A DNA stretch of 64,000 bases from Ypsolopha sequella (GCA_934047225.1 OW203998.1:14027280-14091279); one strand, 5' to 3'; shown: positions 1-11,114, numbered from the stretch's first letter. Program-made: numbers and translations. The notes: generated by a model from the letters alone, not told the origin.

Positions 1-119
1 GGTTCGTGATCCATTCCCGCTGAAAGAGTATGCATCAGTGAGTATCAAGACTTTTTCATTATTTATGTGCCTATAGATAAAATATTTGTATGCTTTCCAT
101 TTACTGATTGGTGACGGAA

Positions 120-535
120 ACCACTTTGATTAAAGCTGACATGCCGTAGTATTTGTGTCAAGAAATGAGAGAGTGAAAAATATCGACATACGGGATCGTT
201 GCGGCCTGAAAGAAGATGTAGTGACTAGAATAGAAAAAAGAATGCTTCGGTGGTTTGGACATGTAGAGAGGATGAATGAAAGTAGAGTGACGAAAGAAAT
301 TTTTGGTGCGCAAGTCGAAGGTAGAGCTCGACCAGCCCGCCCTAGAATGCTGAGTAACTATTGCTGACCAAATTGGCGAGTTATTGAAGAAGGGCAATGT
401 CAAAAGTACCGGGAATAGAAGAGCTTGTATAACTAGATTGATGGACGTGGAAGAGGCGAAAGAGGTGTGTCAGGATCGTAGCAGACGGAAATCTGTAGTC
501 TCTGCCTACTCCTCTGGGAGACACGCGTGAGTATA
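120..535 (+). pseudogene. 3' end of an RTE-type endonuclease/reverse transcriptase retrotransposon
   Basis: The plus strand encodes the C-terminal tail typical of arthropod RTE-like endonuclease-reverse transcriptases: a segment reading RMLRWFGHVERMNESR at about 235-290, then a degraded PRR-type stretch, then (in another frame) a tail containing DVEEAKEVCQDRSR at about 440-485 and the end around 530. At least one stop (near 365) and one frame change break it, so it is a dead, 5'-truncated copy. Only the part downstream of the polymerase domain is left. The tail runs into a short TATG-rich stretch (530-555) where it meets another retrotransposon fragment tail to tail. The same tail recurs at 3160, 17985, 34180 and 44045. 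The family assignment rests on recognition of the conserved tail. Confidence 0.8.
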
Positions 536-592
536 TGTATGTATATAGCTTCACAGCCGTTCTCGGCCACAGCGACAGCTTCCTAACTCCTG

Positions 593-1300
593 TCAAGTTT
601 GAGAGCTAAGCTGTCCAGCTCTCTTATGTGCTCTCAAGTGACTCGCGTAACCAATTTTTGCATTAAATGTACGCCCACATAGGGCGCACGTCAGCACACC
701 ATTCATAAAGTTGTAAGCGATGTTCGCAGGTGGCCGAGACTTAAGGTCGTCCCTTTTTCGGTCTAAATCGGACCTTCGTTCTTGTTCAAAGTCATAAACT
801 TTCCTTTGAACAAGGTTCCGCCACTCTGCGCGTTGAGCTGCCTTATCCTCCCACTGCGATGGCTCAATGTTGCATCTTTTTAATTGTCTTTTCAGAACAT
901 CCTTGTACCTTAGGTACTGGCCTCCACTTTTTCGCTTTCCGGACTGGAGTTCTGAAAAGAAGATGCGCTTCGCCACTCGCTCCTCCGCCATCCGCGACAC
1001 GTGTCCGCACCACCGAAGCTGTCGTCGCATGATGTACGCCTCTATGCCACCCACATTGGCGCGTTGCAGCACTTCGGTATTTCGCACCCGATCAGACCAT
1101 CTGATCTTAAGTATATTTCGGAGGCATTTAAGGTGGAATCGATCGAGGGTGCGGATTTGGTGGCGGTATAGGCACCATGTCTCTGCAGCGTATAGGAGGT
1201 TTGGCAATACTATCGCCATGTACACGGAGACTTTCGTGCCCAGCTTCAGTTCGTGGGAGCAGAAGACCTTACGACTCAGTTTGCCAAATGCCAATATGTA
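593..1300 (-). pseudogene. C-terminal part of a non-LTR reverse transcriptase with a terminal C2H2 finger
   Basis: A 233-codon open stretch on the minus strand encodes the end of a non-LTR retrotransposon polymerase. It begins with text from after the RT domain ([16 protein letters not shown]), continues with [20 protein letters not shown], and finishes with a single zinc finger (CALCGRTF...SHLRAHKR) about 25 residues before the stop. The palm domain with the catalytic aspartates is absent, so this is a 5'-truncated insertion that happens to have kept its frame. The terminal C2H2 finger is a known feature of some arthropod non-LTR families related to the RTE/endonuclease-RT group. It probably makes no functional product. 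The 3' side abuts the RTE tail at about 535-592. Confidence 0.8.
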
Positions 1301-1427
1301 TGTATGTAAGATGTAAGTATTGTAAATAGTAATGGGTGCGTGACTGTACAGTTGACACTCGGAACATCTCTCTTCGTGGTGATACTGATAAATTTATGAA
1401 TGTAAACTTTTGTAATTTATCAAAGTA

Positions 1428-1574
1428 CAGTACTCCCAAAGTAATAATGCGCATACAAATCTATAGCCGAACGTACCAAGTGACCTTATCGATTGTATAG
1501 AAAGTGTAAGGAAATACGAACTTTGCCGAACAGTGGCGAAGATTTATATGCGTATTATTACTTTGGGAGTACTG
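1428..1574. mobile_element. 147-bp MITE with TA target duplication (Tc1/mariner type)
   Basis: Inverted ends beginning CAGTACTCCCAAAGTAATAA (left) match the reverse complement of the right end over about 35 bp, and TA dinucleotides flank both sides (1426-1427 and 1575-1576). The interior of about 75 bp has no coding capacity. TA duplication and short length fit a non-autonomous Tc1/mariner element; the parent is unknown. Confidence 0.75.
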
Positions 1575-1599
1575 TACAGTAGGTTAGCTATATTTACGA

Positions 1600-1995
1600 G
1601 TAATTACTTAAAGTTCTTTTCAATGCATGTGCTCGTAAAGGCCCACTTTTTATGCATCAAAACCGAACAAAAAGTCGATTACTTTGCCCTAGGGCTTTAT
1701 TATTATTATTTTATTTTTTTTATTTACAATGGTTGGCTAACCTGCAGCCTTTCCTGTATACCATAGATGCTATACTTTTTTTCCACTGTTTAACGGCTCT
1801 GGATACAGTCCTTTTGAGCCAATTATAATTTAAAGTTCACAAAATTATATTTGTTTTCATTTCCTCGCACTATGCATTGAAAAACGTAGTATACACGGGC
1901 GTAAGAGCAATAAATTACTCGGTTACGTTTAAAACACTCGCTACTCTCGTGTTTTAAATCGTCCTCGTAATTTATTCCTTTTCGCCCTAGTAGCA
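1600..1995 (+). repeat. Composite dispersed repeat A, copy 1
   Basis: This unit recurs at 16085-16497 (inverted) and 47563-47930 (same orientation). It has two joined parts. The first is bounded by TTTTCAATGCAT-type ends in inverted orientation (about 1618-1880) and contains a (TTA)n run. The second is an imperfect hairpin built on AATAAATTACTCGGTTACG and its complement (about 1890-1990). No coding sequence is convincing. The two parts travel together in all three copies. Confidence 0.75.
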
Positions 1996-2151
1996 TAAAC
2001 TACTATTAAATGCAATATCCGATATCCAATAACCAAACTTACGTTTGTAGGTTATTGATATTTTCGAGCTTCACGGTAATATTTTGTCTGCAAGTGGTAT
2101 CGTTTCGGTATAACACGACTTAACTTATTTGACAGGACTAAACTTAATTTA

Positions 2152-2989
2152 TAGCCTGGGTCCCAGGGCATGCAGGCATTGACGGTAACGAAAAAGCAGA
2201 CGAATTAGCTAGAGAAGGTGCAGAGGACAGGTTAATAGGACCCGAACCTAGGCTTCCCATTCCTGCAAACGTCACAAACAAGGTAATAAGCCGCCTGGCT
2301 TCAGAAGAATCAACAGATGTATGGAGGAACATCGATGGCTGCCGACAGTCGAAGATGTTTCTCTGACTATAGTCTACAAAAAAGTAAGGTATACTCTTAA
2401 CCTAAGCAGAGATAACCTAGGTACGTTGTTAGGTATTCTAACTGGCCACTGCAGGCTGAACAGACATCTGTCAATAATGAAGGTACAGGAGGAGCCTGCG
2501 TGTCCGCACTGTGGCGAGGAGGAAACGAGTAAATATTACTAAGAGAATGCTTCATTGGACAATTTGGTGGAGTGGTCATTTTGATAACATGACATTTTAA
2601 AGTGACCATTTTAATACAGTGGACTTTTTGATATAGTGGACTTTATGAGACTGAAGGCTATTAGAATACACAGCACTACGGTGGTATGGTTCCGTCCCGC
2701 CCTGCCCCCAGGGGTATGGCTAGGGGTATGGTGGGTCCGGAGTGATATATTCTAGCCTAAGATGGGAGATACTTGGTGATGACCACATCAAGGAGGAAGA
2801 TCTCAAGTATCTTGAGTACTCAGATATACTTAGATTTATTAAAGGAAGCGGAAGATTTGAGGAGGGAACGCCCCTGGGACATGATGATACCAAAGCTCAA
2901 GCAATGGGAATTGGATGGAGTAGATCCAAATAGAGAGCCGACCATCCGCCTGAGCCCAGCAGGCATCCCACCTCAACATCATTATCATC
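2152..2989 (+). pseudogene. RNase H and C-terminal end of an R1/I-group non-LTR retrotransposon
   Basis: The plus strand reads the end of an RNase H domain (WVPGHAGIDGNEKADELARE, about 2155-2215), then a variable stretch, the cysteine motif CPHCGEEETS (about 2500-2535), and finally LGDDHIKEEDLKYLEYSDIL (about 2770-2830). Together these are the usual C-terminus of R1/I-like ORF2. Stops and a foreign block at about 2557-2745 break it. It is flanked by AACTTAATTTA at 2141-2151 and 2990-3000, a clear 11-bp target-site duplication. The 3' end is a short ATCATTATCATC tract, as expected for this group. The truncated 5' end starts inside RNase H. Confidence 0.85.
2557..2745. other. Foreign block inside the R1/I-like fragment
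   Basis: The conserved protein text stops after KYYLRECF and resumes with LGDDHIKEED. The intervening roughly 190 bp (about 2557-2745) has no matching reading frame. It contains AGTGGTCATTTTGATA and related GTGGACTTT repeats, then a GC-rich part with repeated GGTATGG. It looks like a second insertion or replacement, with edges accurate only to about 10 bp. Confidence 0.55.
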
Positions 2990-3159
2990 AACTTAATTTA
3001 AGCATTCTGTCTTTTTCTTACTGTATCGAAAAGACAAAGACAGGACGCTTAAAATAAGTTAAGTTGTATTACACCGAATCGACAATAATACATGACAATT
3101 TCCAACAAAAAGGTTACATTTATATAGATACATACATACTATATACTAAAGCCTGTCTC

Positions 3160-3262
3160 CAAGAAGGGTAGACAGAAACTACAGATTTCCATCTGCTATG
3201 ATCCTGACACACCTCTTTCACCTCTTCCACATACAGCAATCTAGTCAAACAAGCTCTTCTAT
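3160..3262 (-). repeat. RTE retrotransposon 3' tail fragment
   Basis: On the minus strand this matches the tail at 415-530: the AGAAGAGCTTGTTTGACTAG start, the EEVKEVCQDRS-type coding text and the GGAGACAGGC end. Only about 100 bp survives. It is a non-functional remnant of the same family. Confidence 0.75.
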
Positions 3263-3364
3263 TCCGGGTACGGTCTACTCTTTACATAGGGAAATCTTAA
3301 TTAATTGAGGTCTTATACTAATAAATGCACGTTTGCAATTTCACTCAAAATATGCTAATACGTA

Positions 3365-4583
3365 GGGCGTTCAATAAAAAGTGAGAATTAGTATGTTGCC
3401 GGTAACTTTTATCAAATGTTATTTTATTTTTTGATATAGTCGCCTTTTAGCTTAATACACTTAAAGTATCTGTTTTCTAAGCTTAAAATTCCTTTTTAAA
3501 AAACTCTTCTTCTTGTGCACCTAAAAATTCCTGTTCTACAGCGACTACAGCTTCATCATTTTCGAATTTCTGTCCTCTCAGATACTCCTTCAACCTTGGA
3601 ATTAGATAAAAATCACTAGGGGCAATGTCGGGTGAATATACCTATAGAGGATGCTCAAGTATTTCGAAGCCAGACCTGTAAGCCGGGGCATTATCTTGAT
3701 GGAACAAAACAATTTTTGCTAGTTTGCCTCGGCGTTTTTCGCGAATTTCATAACGCAATTTTTTATTTGTTTTGGATACAAAGAGCCAGTGAGAGTAGCT
3801 CCATGGTCGAGACATTTTATAATGACCACCCCGTTACTTTCCCTTTAAATTTCTTAGGTGTTGGAGATGATGATCTTTTCCAAGTCATAGACTGTGATTT
3901 TGTTTCTGGATCGTAATGTTGAAGCCAATAAACCATCAAGATCTTGTTGTAACAGTTTCAAAGAAGCTCGAGAAATGTTCAACTTGTTTTGTTTTTGTGC
4001 CTCGGTAAGCATTCTGAGGACCCAGCGCGCGGATATTTATTTCATCCCCAAGAGTTCGTGTAAAATGCTAAATGTAAAAAATGTAAAATGTAAATGTAAG
4101 ATGCACAGTACCAGTCGAAATCTTTGTTTCTTCGGCTATAAAACGTACCGTGTGAAACAAAGATTTACTAAAACATTTTTTTCGACTTTTTAAACCATTT
4201 CTTCGGTCACTACCGTTGTGGGGCGACCCGAGCGAATGTCATCTTTGGTGGATGTTCTTCCACGTTTAAATTCGGCGCACCAATTTGCAACCGTAGAATA
4301 CTGTGGAGTATTTGCTTTGAAAGTATTCTGTAAGTCTTGATTAACTCGTTCCGTAGTGAAATTTTCCAAGCATTTATAATCTGCGCACAATTTTATTTTT
4401 TCGATTTTTGACAACACGCTACGACAGAATGCAAACAAAAGACTTTCATTTTTTAAAAACAAAAGATATTCAAATTATTTCCTTTTTAAAAATCAAATCA
4501 ATATTCCGCCTTTACCACCCAGTATTTACTTTTTTTGGTTCCAAAGAGTTTGTACCTCATTATCACTTTATAATGAACGCCCC
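3365..4583 (-). pseudogene. Decayed mariner transposon with broken transposase
   Basis: Ends GGGCGTTCAATAAAAAGTGA (left) and its imperfect complement (right, about 4557-4583) span 1.2 kb, the usual mariner length. On the minus strand the N-terminal helix-turn-helix part is open (about 4190-4462, with NTPQYSTVANWCAEFKRGRT and RSGRPTTVVTEE). Further on are pieces of the catalytic domain: YDPETKSQSMTWK followed by KKFKGKVTG at about 3820-3910, and near the C-terminus a PSDFYLIP-like segment and LKGDYI at 3440-3630. Frame changes and stops separate the blocks, so no transposase can be made. The left flank has the TA expected of mariner; the right one has drifted. Confidence 0.85.
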
Positions 4584-5085
4584 TCGTACTTGTGTTCCCG
4601 ATGACCTCCATAGTTTTCACATTTCATAATTTATTTTGTTTTTGTGCGGTACGAACCATCGCATGACATGCCACTTTTGTTTTTGTACAGTACGACCCAT
4701 CGCATAACTTGCCACTTTACATTTCATCACAATTCAATTTGCACAAATCTTCTTACCTAAATATCATTAATATTAATAGTAACTATCATGTTGCAAGGTA
4801 CATAATTGCTAAGCATTTTGTAGATTTAGAGAGGTACTAACTTAAGATAAGTTATTTAGATAAAGCTCAACTTTACGAGGGTTTAACATTGTAATTTGTA
4901 TTTACAGCAAAATTTTATGCAAGCGCCCGAATATTATTCTCAACAATATCGACGTTAGTAGTAATAAATATAAAGCAAGAAAAGTCACTTTACGATTTAA
5001 CTTGGTGCTGTTGTAGTTAATGTCATTAATGTGCCATTAACTCTGAAATACTGTAACGATGACACAAATAAAAGATAAAATGTAG
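4584..5085. other. AT-rich non-coding stretch
   Basis: I see no gene. Two near copies of TTTGTTTTTGTRCRGTACGA (about 4635 and 4678) form a short direct repeat of about 43 bp. The rest is AT-rich without recognisable structure. Confidence 0.5.
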
Positions 5086-5089
5086 CGTT

Positions 5090-5340
5090 CAAAATATTAT
5101 TTGACCTTTTTTACCGTCCGTTGTACCAATTTTATATTTTGTTATTATTACAACATCTACCGTCTAAGTAAAAGGTACCATTTAGGGCATTGTAGAAGTC
5201 ATTGTTGGCACTTGGTGGAATTTATAAAACATTGTTTAAAAAAACACTTGTACTTATCCACATATACAGTAATCTTTATTATGCCCGACCGGTTTCGCTG
5301 TAAAGCATTTTCTAGGGCCTTTTACAAATCCTAACTAACA
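5090..5340 (-). mobile_element. Penelope-like element 3' remnant (tentative)
   Basis: On the minus strand the sequence CAGCGAAACCGGTCGGGCA (5283-5302) follows a short hairpin (AAATGCTTTACAGCG). This resembles the GAAA half of the hammerhead-like region at Penelope-like element ends. The CTGATGA half is degraded to CTAGAAAA. The flanking 200 bp is AT-rich and not coding. Confidence 0.4.
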
Positions 5341-5365
5341 AAAAAAATTATTTTATCTTACAACC

Positions 5366-5532
5366 ATGGGCTCTACCGCGTAATTCTCATTTGTATCAAC
5401 TTCAAGCAAATGCATGCGAAATTCAACGCGTGCAAAAGAGATGGCATGTTAGGCGGGCGTCGTCGCACGCACGACAAATTTCAATCTCAAGTTGATGTTG
5501 ATGAAAATGAGAATTACGCGGTAGACCCACTG
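5366..5532. mobile_element. Foldback MITE with GGGYCTACCGCG ends
   Basis: The left end, GGGCTCTACCGCGTAATTCT, and the complement of the right end, GGGTCTACCGCGTAATTCTC, match over about 40 bp. A GC-richer loop (AGGCGGGCGTCGTCGCACGC) sits between. There is no coding potential. The target duplication could not be settled. Confidence 0.65.
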
Positions 5533-5539
5533 GTCTAAA

Positions 5540-6500
5540 AATGACGTGCAATAAAAAAATAATTGTTATTTGATCTTTAGTTATTTGTAAGAAATAAAAT
5601 AAATGATGAACAGCATCGGTCTATGACAACATAATAAAAACAAACAAAATAATGAATTTGTGATTGACATGGATACACATTGGAAATATCCTCTATAAAT
5701 ATAAGGAAAATAAACAATTATAGCTTTTTATTATCTAGGAGAAATAAAATATTTATCAAGAACGTGGACGCCAACTATACAGAGCTGATATTGGATATTT
5801 TTTCACAATCTATTTGCACTTGTAATCAAGTAATACATGGACATTAGCGACAGATGACCTGACAAAAGAATTCCAGAAAATATTAACAGTAAAACTGCTT
5901 TGTGCATTTGTATTCCATGCAGGTATTTTATGTTAGTAATATTTCTTTAAACAAAAAGTAAAAATAACCAAGAAAACTAAACAAGTAGTAAAGTAGACAC
6001 GGAAAACCTTTTAAGTTCTTTTGCTTGTTGTCCATCTTTCTGTCCGCATTATTGATTGAAATAAACATACTTTGCGGAAGTTACTTATCAACATACAAGT
6101 AAGGATGGAATAATCAGTTTGATACATTAAAAATTATTTGTACTAAAATTGTATGCTAAAATTATGATGAGCTAAAATTTTAACTTTTGCTAAAAACGGT
6201 CGCTTTTGGCATTAGTTAAAATTCTAGCTATAAAAAGACGTTGTTTCTGAAAACTTTGCTAAGTAAAAATAGATCATTGCTATTTCTAAACATTTAATTG
6301 AGCAGATTTTCAATAATAAATTATTCTACGTAACGCCAATAAAAGTTCAACAGTCACTATTTTAGCTCAACTGTTATGTTGACTGCCACAATGTTTCGTT
6401 GACTGTAACCTAAATTTTGCTGTAGTACCTAAACTGTTATGCTACTTGTATGGAAAATATTCGGCATTCGCTATTTTAGCTCAAGTTTTATTGACTGCGA
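5540..6500. other. AT-rich non-coding stretch
   Basis: No open frame, splice-bounded coding text or clear inverted repeat is visible. Repeated TTAGCTCAA and GTTGACTGCNAC words between 6355 and 6505 hint at a decayed repeat. Confidence 0.5.
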
Positions 6501-6506
6501 CCTAAA

Positions 6507-6931
6507 TTAAGATGGTATGCGAATTTTATTTTTGTCACTGTCACTCCAAGCGAAAAATCGCGCAGTGCGAGAGGGGCGGATTCAGAGCAAAAGGGAAAAA
6601 AGTTGGTTTTATATTTTTATTAAAAAGACTAAAATAGCTAGCAAAATTTCAAATATCAAATCTCTAGATATTGTTGAAACACACCTAATTAAATATGTTT
6701 GAGTTCTGTATATGGTTCCTATTCGTCAAACGAGGAGAAAAAGTGTGTTTGAAGACCTCATTTCAACAAATATTTCTATCGAGGAAAATTTATCCAAACA
6801 TGTTTTCCAATTTCAAAACCCTAGATTATATAGTCAAAATGCATATACCAGAAATTTATTAAAACTTTCCGTGTATTTCATGAAATACACAGAAAAAAAA
6901 ACACCCGTATTTTTTTCGCATATCGCCCTAA
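6507..6931. mobile_element. TTAA-flanked MITE, copy 1
   Basis: It starts TTAAGATGGTATGCGAATTT and ends TTTTTTTCGCATATCGCCCTAA, so the ends are inverted repeats with TTAA (the right one mutated to CTAA). The body matches the inverted copy at 40482-40898 along most of its length, including GTGCGAGAGGGGCGGATTC and a palindrome around TTCATGAAATACAC. TTAA target sites are the mark of piggyBac-type transposition; no transposase is encoded. Confidence 0.75.
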
Positions 6932-7033
6932 GCAATATTTTTTTGCGCTCGCAGGCTGTACGGCCCCGTCAAATCGTAGGCCAACTGAACTAAAACTTAT
7001 TGGGTACGCAAAAAGAATGTGTAAGGTGCTCAC

Positions 7034-7133
7034 CTGGATGTGGATGTTGGTGCGCGTGGTCAGCCGGTGGCTGCATCGAGGACAGAGCCGTCAGCGGCGT
7101 ATAGCGGGCACCATCCTCGCGCGTGCACCCTTC
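7034..7133 (-). CDS. 100-bp internal exon of the minus-strand host gene (winged eye-like, tentative)
   Basis: On the minus strand a polypyrimidine tract and acceptor (TTTCTCATCTGCAG) precede the exon and a donor (CAG|GTGAGC) follows it. The exon encodes 33 codons plus one base, with EGCTREDGARYTPLTALSSM and then PP and a His-rich end. Its GC content is far above the flanks. It starts in phase 0, which fits the upstream large exon ending after codon AAG at 8355, so the two join without a shift. It leaves phase 1, so the next exon must start in phase 1, and none is visible to the left. The proline/histidine-rich text fits regulatory nuclear proteins of the winged eye/TNRC18 type; that identity is from memory. 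Confidence 0.8.
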
Positions 7134-8354
7134 CTGCAGATGAGAAACTATCAGGGTATGTCCTGGCAGAGATGGCGATGTGTTGGCGTCAAGCGAGTAA
7201 CGATTGAGCACTTAAGTAAGTGTTTCCAGTACACGCTCGTAACCAATGCATTGGACACATGTTATTTCAAAATAGGGGTATTTTAAGAGAGGAATAAGTT
7301 GAATAAATAATAAATTTTTCTTTCTTTCAATAAGCAGGGGTCTTGAGAGTAAATCGTTGACGATACCGAGGAAATAATTACGGCAATATAAAGGGAGATA
7401 TCACCGTTTTTTGCGCGTAAACTTAGAATAGATTAGAAATCTTTAACTTTGAAATTCATACTGCTACAGAATATCACATTATTACCGAGGCAGTCTGCGA
7501 AATGAGGGAAAAAATCAATTTGCAACTTTGTAGCTCCAATGTTTACTTTGTTATTCCCGCCCTACTTTCGTAAAGTTCAAACTTTCGGAAAGTTCAATCA
7601 ATACGCTACCAATTGACAACCTTGAAAGTGGACAGATGTGATCAACTTAGTGTGATTTCAAAGTTTAATTTTAAAAGCCTTCATCCTCGTGAGATTGAAA
7701 TCCACGTCGTCTGACGTTAAACATAGCGTTTATAAGGTTTAACGCATTAGAGACGATTTAATCTACGTCGACGCGGCGCTCTTTTACGCGTAAATCGAGT
7801 ACGACCTTGTCGCTGACAGGTTTAAACTAAATTGTCTTTTGTTGCATCGATAAAAGGCTTATTTTGCTATGGATACTTTCTAGCGAAGTCGATGAAGGAT
7901 AATGTGCGGATGAGGTCCCGAGGCATGTTTACATAGAACTTACTTCATTACTGGGTATTAATGAGAGCCGAAGCGCCCGTAGGCGTTGATACTCTCAGCT
8001 TACAAGCTGCGATTTGCCGATCTAGTCGATGGGACTTTTTATTAGCATGTTATTGATTTCGTTAGACGTGGGGTGCCAAGCCATTACCAAATTAAGGAGG
8101 TTTCTATGTTGATTTTATCTTTTACCTATTAATTTCTGGAAGTCAACGCAAGCCAATTTATTAATAACTAATTAAAGTTTTTTTTATCATTCATTAGGCT
8201 TCTTACGCTTAGCCACCACCGCGCATGGGACCTAGGATAAAGTAGCAGAAGGTTTACACTTCTTTTACTTTTACTCGTATCGAATTTTCCAAGTGGCGAT
8301 TTAATATACATATTTTTTTAATTAATTAATTTAATGTTAGAATAATGTTCTTAC
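7134..8354 (-). other. Intron between the two recognised exons
   Basis: A 1.2-kb intron runs on the minus strand from the donor GTAAGAAC at 8354-8347 to the acceptor CTGCAG at 7139-7134. It is AT-rich with no recognised transposon, unlike most other non-coding sequence in the window. The stretch at 7880-8050 is GC-richer and may hold regulatory sequence, which I cannot identify. Confidence 0.75.
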
Positions 8355-11114
8355 CTTTTCACAGTTAGCTGTCGCTGTGGTCTGCGTGTGACTCGTAGAC
8401 GATATACGGTACTGCATCCCCGACACAGTGCAAAAACCCTCATGATGGTGTGTCGAGTACACCCCAGTTATCGTCACGTCAGTGTCCTGGTTCACTATCA
8501 CTTCGACCTTCTGCTTCCTGTCAGCTACAGCAGTTTCATCAATTTCTTTTTTTGTATCTTTTTCTTCTATTTTTGCTTCCGACTTAACGCCGGAACTTAC
8601 CCCGTTTTTTGACTTCTGAGAAAAAGATTCGTCACTGCAAGAGTCAGATGTAGTAGTCTCATCTTTATTTGAGGATTTAGGAGACCTCTTCTCGTAACTT
8701 GCTGCTAAAATTGCAGTAGCATTCAAACTTGCCATTCGTTTTTGCACAACCATGTCTTTTAAATCCATAGTGACTTCGTTTCTCTTGCGCTGTTTTTTCA
8801 CAGGCACTCCTATTGTCTTCTTCATCTTTGCCGGTGGTTTATCTGAATCAGACTTTGATGAATCTGATTTTGATACCTTTGGAGGAATCTTCTTTTTCTC
8901 TTGCGATGCTTTCTTTTTTTTCGAGTCTGATCCACTGTCTTCGCTGGAAGAGGTTGAAGACTTTGGATCCCAATATTTTCCAGCACTTCTAATACCAGGC
9001 TCACCACGCAGTGACCTTGTTGGTGGAGGTGTTGAATCATCTTCAGAACTTTCCTCTTTCTTACCCTTCCGTTCATATTCAGATTCTGAAGTGGTTTCTT
9101 GCTTTTCTTCCGTGTCTTTTGGTTTCGTCTCCTTTTTTTTTGAAGTCGACGGTTTAGCCGTGCTTGGCACTACCAGTCCACCGACTGTCTTCATAAGACC
9201 TAGCTCCATATGTGTTCGACTTTCATTCTCGTAAAGACAATGAACTTTAGCTATTGCATTCAACGACGCCATACGATGCTTTTTAGGACCAGACCACATA
9301 GATAGTAGCTTTAATCTTCTTTTACTAGGTTTTTCGTTACCTAGTAATACTGATTCATCCTTCAAATCTATCAATGAATCTTTAGACAACTCTTTTAATT
9401 CTTTAGAAGTCTTTTTCTTTGCGCTATCTGTTATCCGTTTATATTTCTTTGTCTTTTTTGTTTTCTTTTTTTTACTTGTATCGGATTCTGAAGATTCTTT
9501 GGTGTCATTGTCATCATTTGATTCAGTGTGACTTTCTTCTGATGAATAATAATGAAGAGACTTTGTGTTGAGCGAAAATTTAGAATTATCAATATCATCG
9601 TCAGATATAACACTTTTAGACTTTCCTTTAGATTTAGGGCTTCTCTTTGGAATGGGAGATGACTTAGCGCTTTTGTTGCCTTTTGTTTGTGTAGGTTCTT
9701 CCTGATCGAAGAATTTGATAGGACTAAAAGGTTTTCCTGGTATACTTGTTTTTCGAGCTACCATTTTATATGATTTACTAATAATGGGTTTTGGTTTCTC
9801 TTCATCTTCTTTTTCATCGCTGACTAAGCATGAATCTAAGCTAGTTCTGATGTCAATAACCGTGGTTTCACTCGTTTTGAAATCTTCCACTCCTCCTTTC
9901 TTTGCTTTAAGTTGTTTAACAACTTCTTCTATCGGTCGATGAGGTGAGTATTTTTTCTTTTCAGTTTCTGTCTTTTTGTCAATGACTGTTCCTTTCACCC
10001 TAGCGATCGGTCGTACTCTTCCTACATTTTTATTCACAGGATTCCGAAAATCGGATAAAATGCTCTTAGGAGAATCTACTTTTTCCGTAAATGTATATAC
10101 ATCGATATCCGGACCTTGAGATATCAAATTATTAGACGTGCTGCTTTTGTCTTTATTGCTTTCATCCTCCTTGGGTTCAGGATGTTTTAATGAAATAAAT
10201 CTTTCCGACACTATCAAATTTCCTTTAGAATTTTTACAGCATTTTACATCTATATCAACTGTCCTTGGGGATCTGCTTGAGGTGAAGAATTTTGGTGGTC
10301 TTTCAGATTCCACTTTAGAATTTTCAGTTGACGTTCTTGGAATATTCGATGTAGTAGGAGTAGACACTGGATTTTCGGAAGTTTTTGTTTTGGCATTATC
10401 TTCATCTTTTTTGTTTTCTGTCTCAAAATGCGCTTTATCGGGTTGATTTTTGCATTCTGACAATACAGAAATTTTATTATCTTTTATTTCATGTTCAGAT
10501 TTACTTTCAGTTTCAATATCTTCACTGGTTGGATACTCTTTTGATTCCTGCTTCTTTGTTTGTTTTAACTTTTTCTTTGGATTAGCCACAGTTCCTTTCT
10601 TAGCAACTGCTTTAAGTTTTGCTAATTTAGGTTTACCTTTCTGGACGATATCTAAATTGAGTTTGTACTTTACATCGTCACTGTTCCCTTCCTTTTTTTT
10701 CGGCTTTGGAAGAGATTTTGATTTCTTAACAGGAATTAAAGGTTTCTTCGGGGTGATCTTAGCCGAATCAGAAACAGTCTTTAGAGACTCTTTCTTTTCC
10801 TTGGGTTCCTTCTTAGCCTTTTTTGTTGGAGAGTCACTTCTGGTTGATGATGATTTTGAAGTCCCAGCTTTACCAGCTTCTGAACCAGAATCTGTTTTGT
10901 CTTCCGCACTGGACTCGTCGGTTTTACTATCGCTCGTGTCATCTTTGGATATATTCTTCTTTGGACTCTTTACCAAAGACTTTTTAACCAGGTTCTTAAC
11001 TTTTTTCGCAGTAACCAATTTATTTTTAACTTGTCGTGTCGGGGAGTTTGCTTTAAATGTTGTTTTACTCAAAGCTCCTTTCTTCGATAAAGGTTTAGAA
11101 GCCTGTGACCGCAT
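8355..11114 (-). CDS. Giant Lys/Ser-rich exon of a nuclear regulatory protein, probably winged eye-like (TNRC18/BAHCC1 family)
   Basis: A single open frame of about 920 codons runs on the minus strand to the donor GAAAAG|GTAAGA at 8355/8354. Codons past it are intronic. The protein is low-complexity and rich in Lys, Ser, Glu and Thr, with many SSED/SDSS acidic-serine patches and basic runs, as in large chromatin-associated proteins. Two related short motifs stand out: HRMASLNAIAKVHCLYENES (about residues 605-630) and KRMASLNATAILAASYE (about 790-806). Near the exon end is a conserved-looking block, TDVTITGVY followed by HHEGFC and GMQYRISSTSHTQT (about 875-910). I associate these with insect winged eye and vertebrate TNRC18/BAHCC1, BAH-domain proteins; the BAH domain would lie in later exons outside the window. 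This is tentative. ATG at 11114 may be a true start or merely an internal codon; see the boundary entry at 11102-11174. Confidence 0.85.

Larger units (their letters stand above)
2105..3077. mobile_element. MITE family B carrying a retrotransposon insertion
   Basis: The left end TTCGGTATAACACGACTTAA (2105 on) and the reverse complement of the right end (to about 3078) match over roughly 28 bp. An uninterrupted relative lies at 53758-53923. Here the body is split by a 5'-truncated R1/I-like fragment (2152-2989) flanked by an 11-bp target duplication, so most of its length is insertion. The native MITE is only about 130-170 bp. Confidence 0.75.

Noticed and set aside
2141..3000. Host gene capture by the MITE
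   Set aside because: The internal coding text is an R1/I-type retrotransposon fragment with its own 11-bp target duplication, so it is a nested insertion rather than capture.
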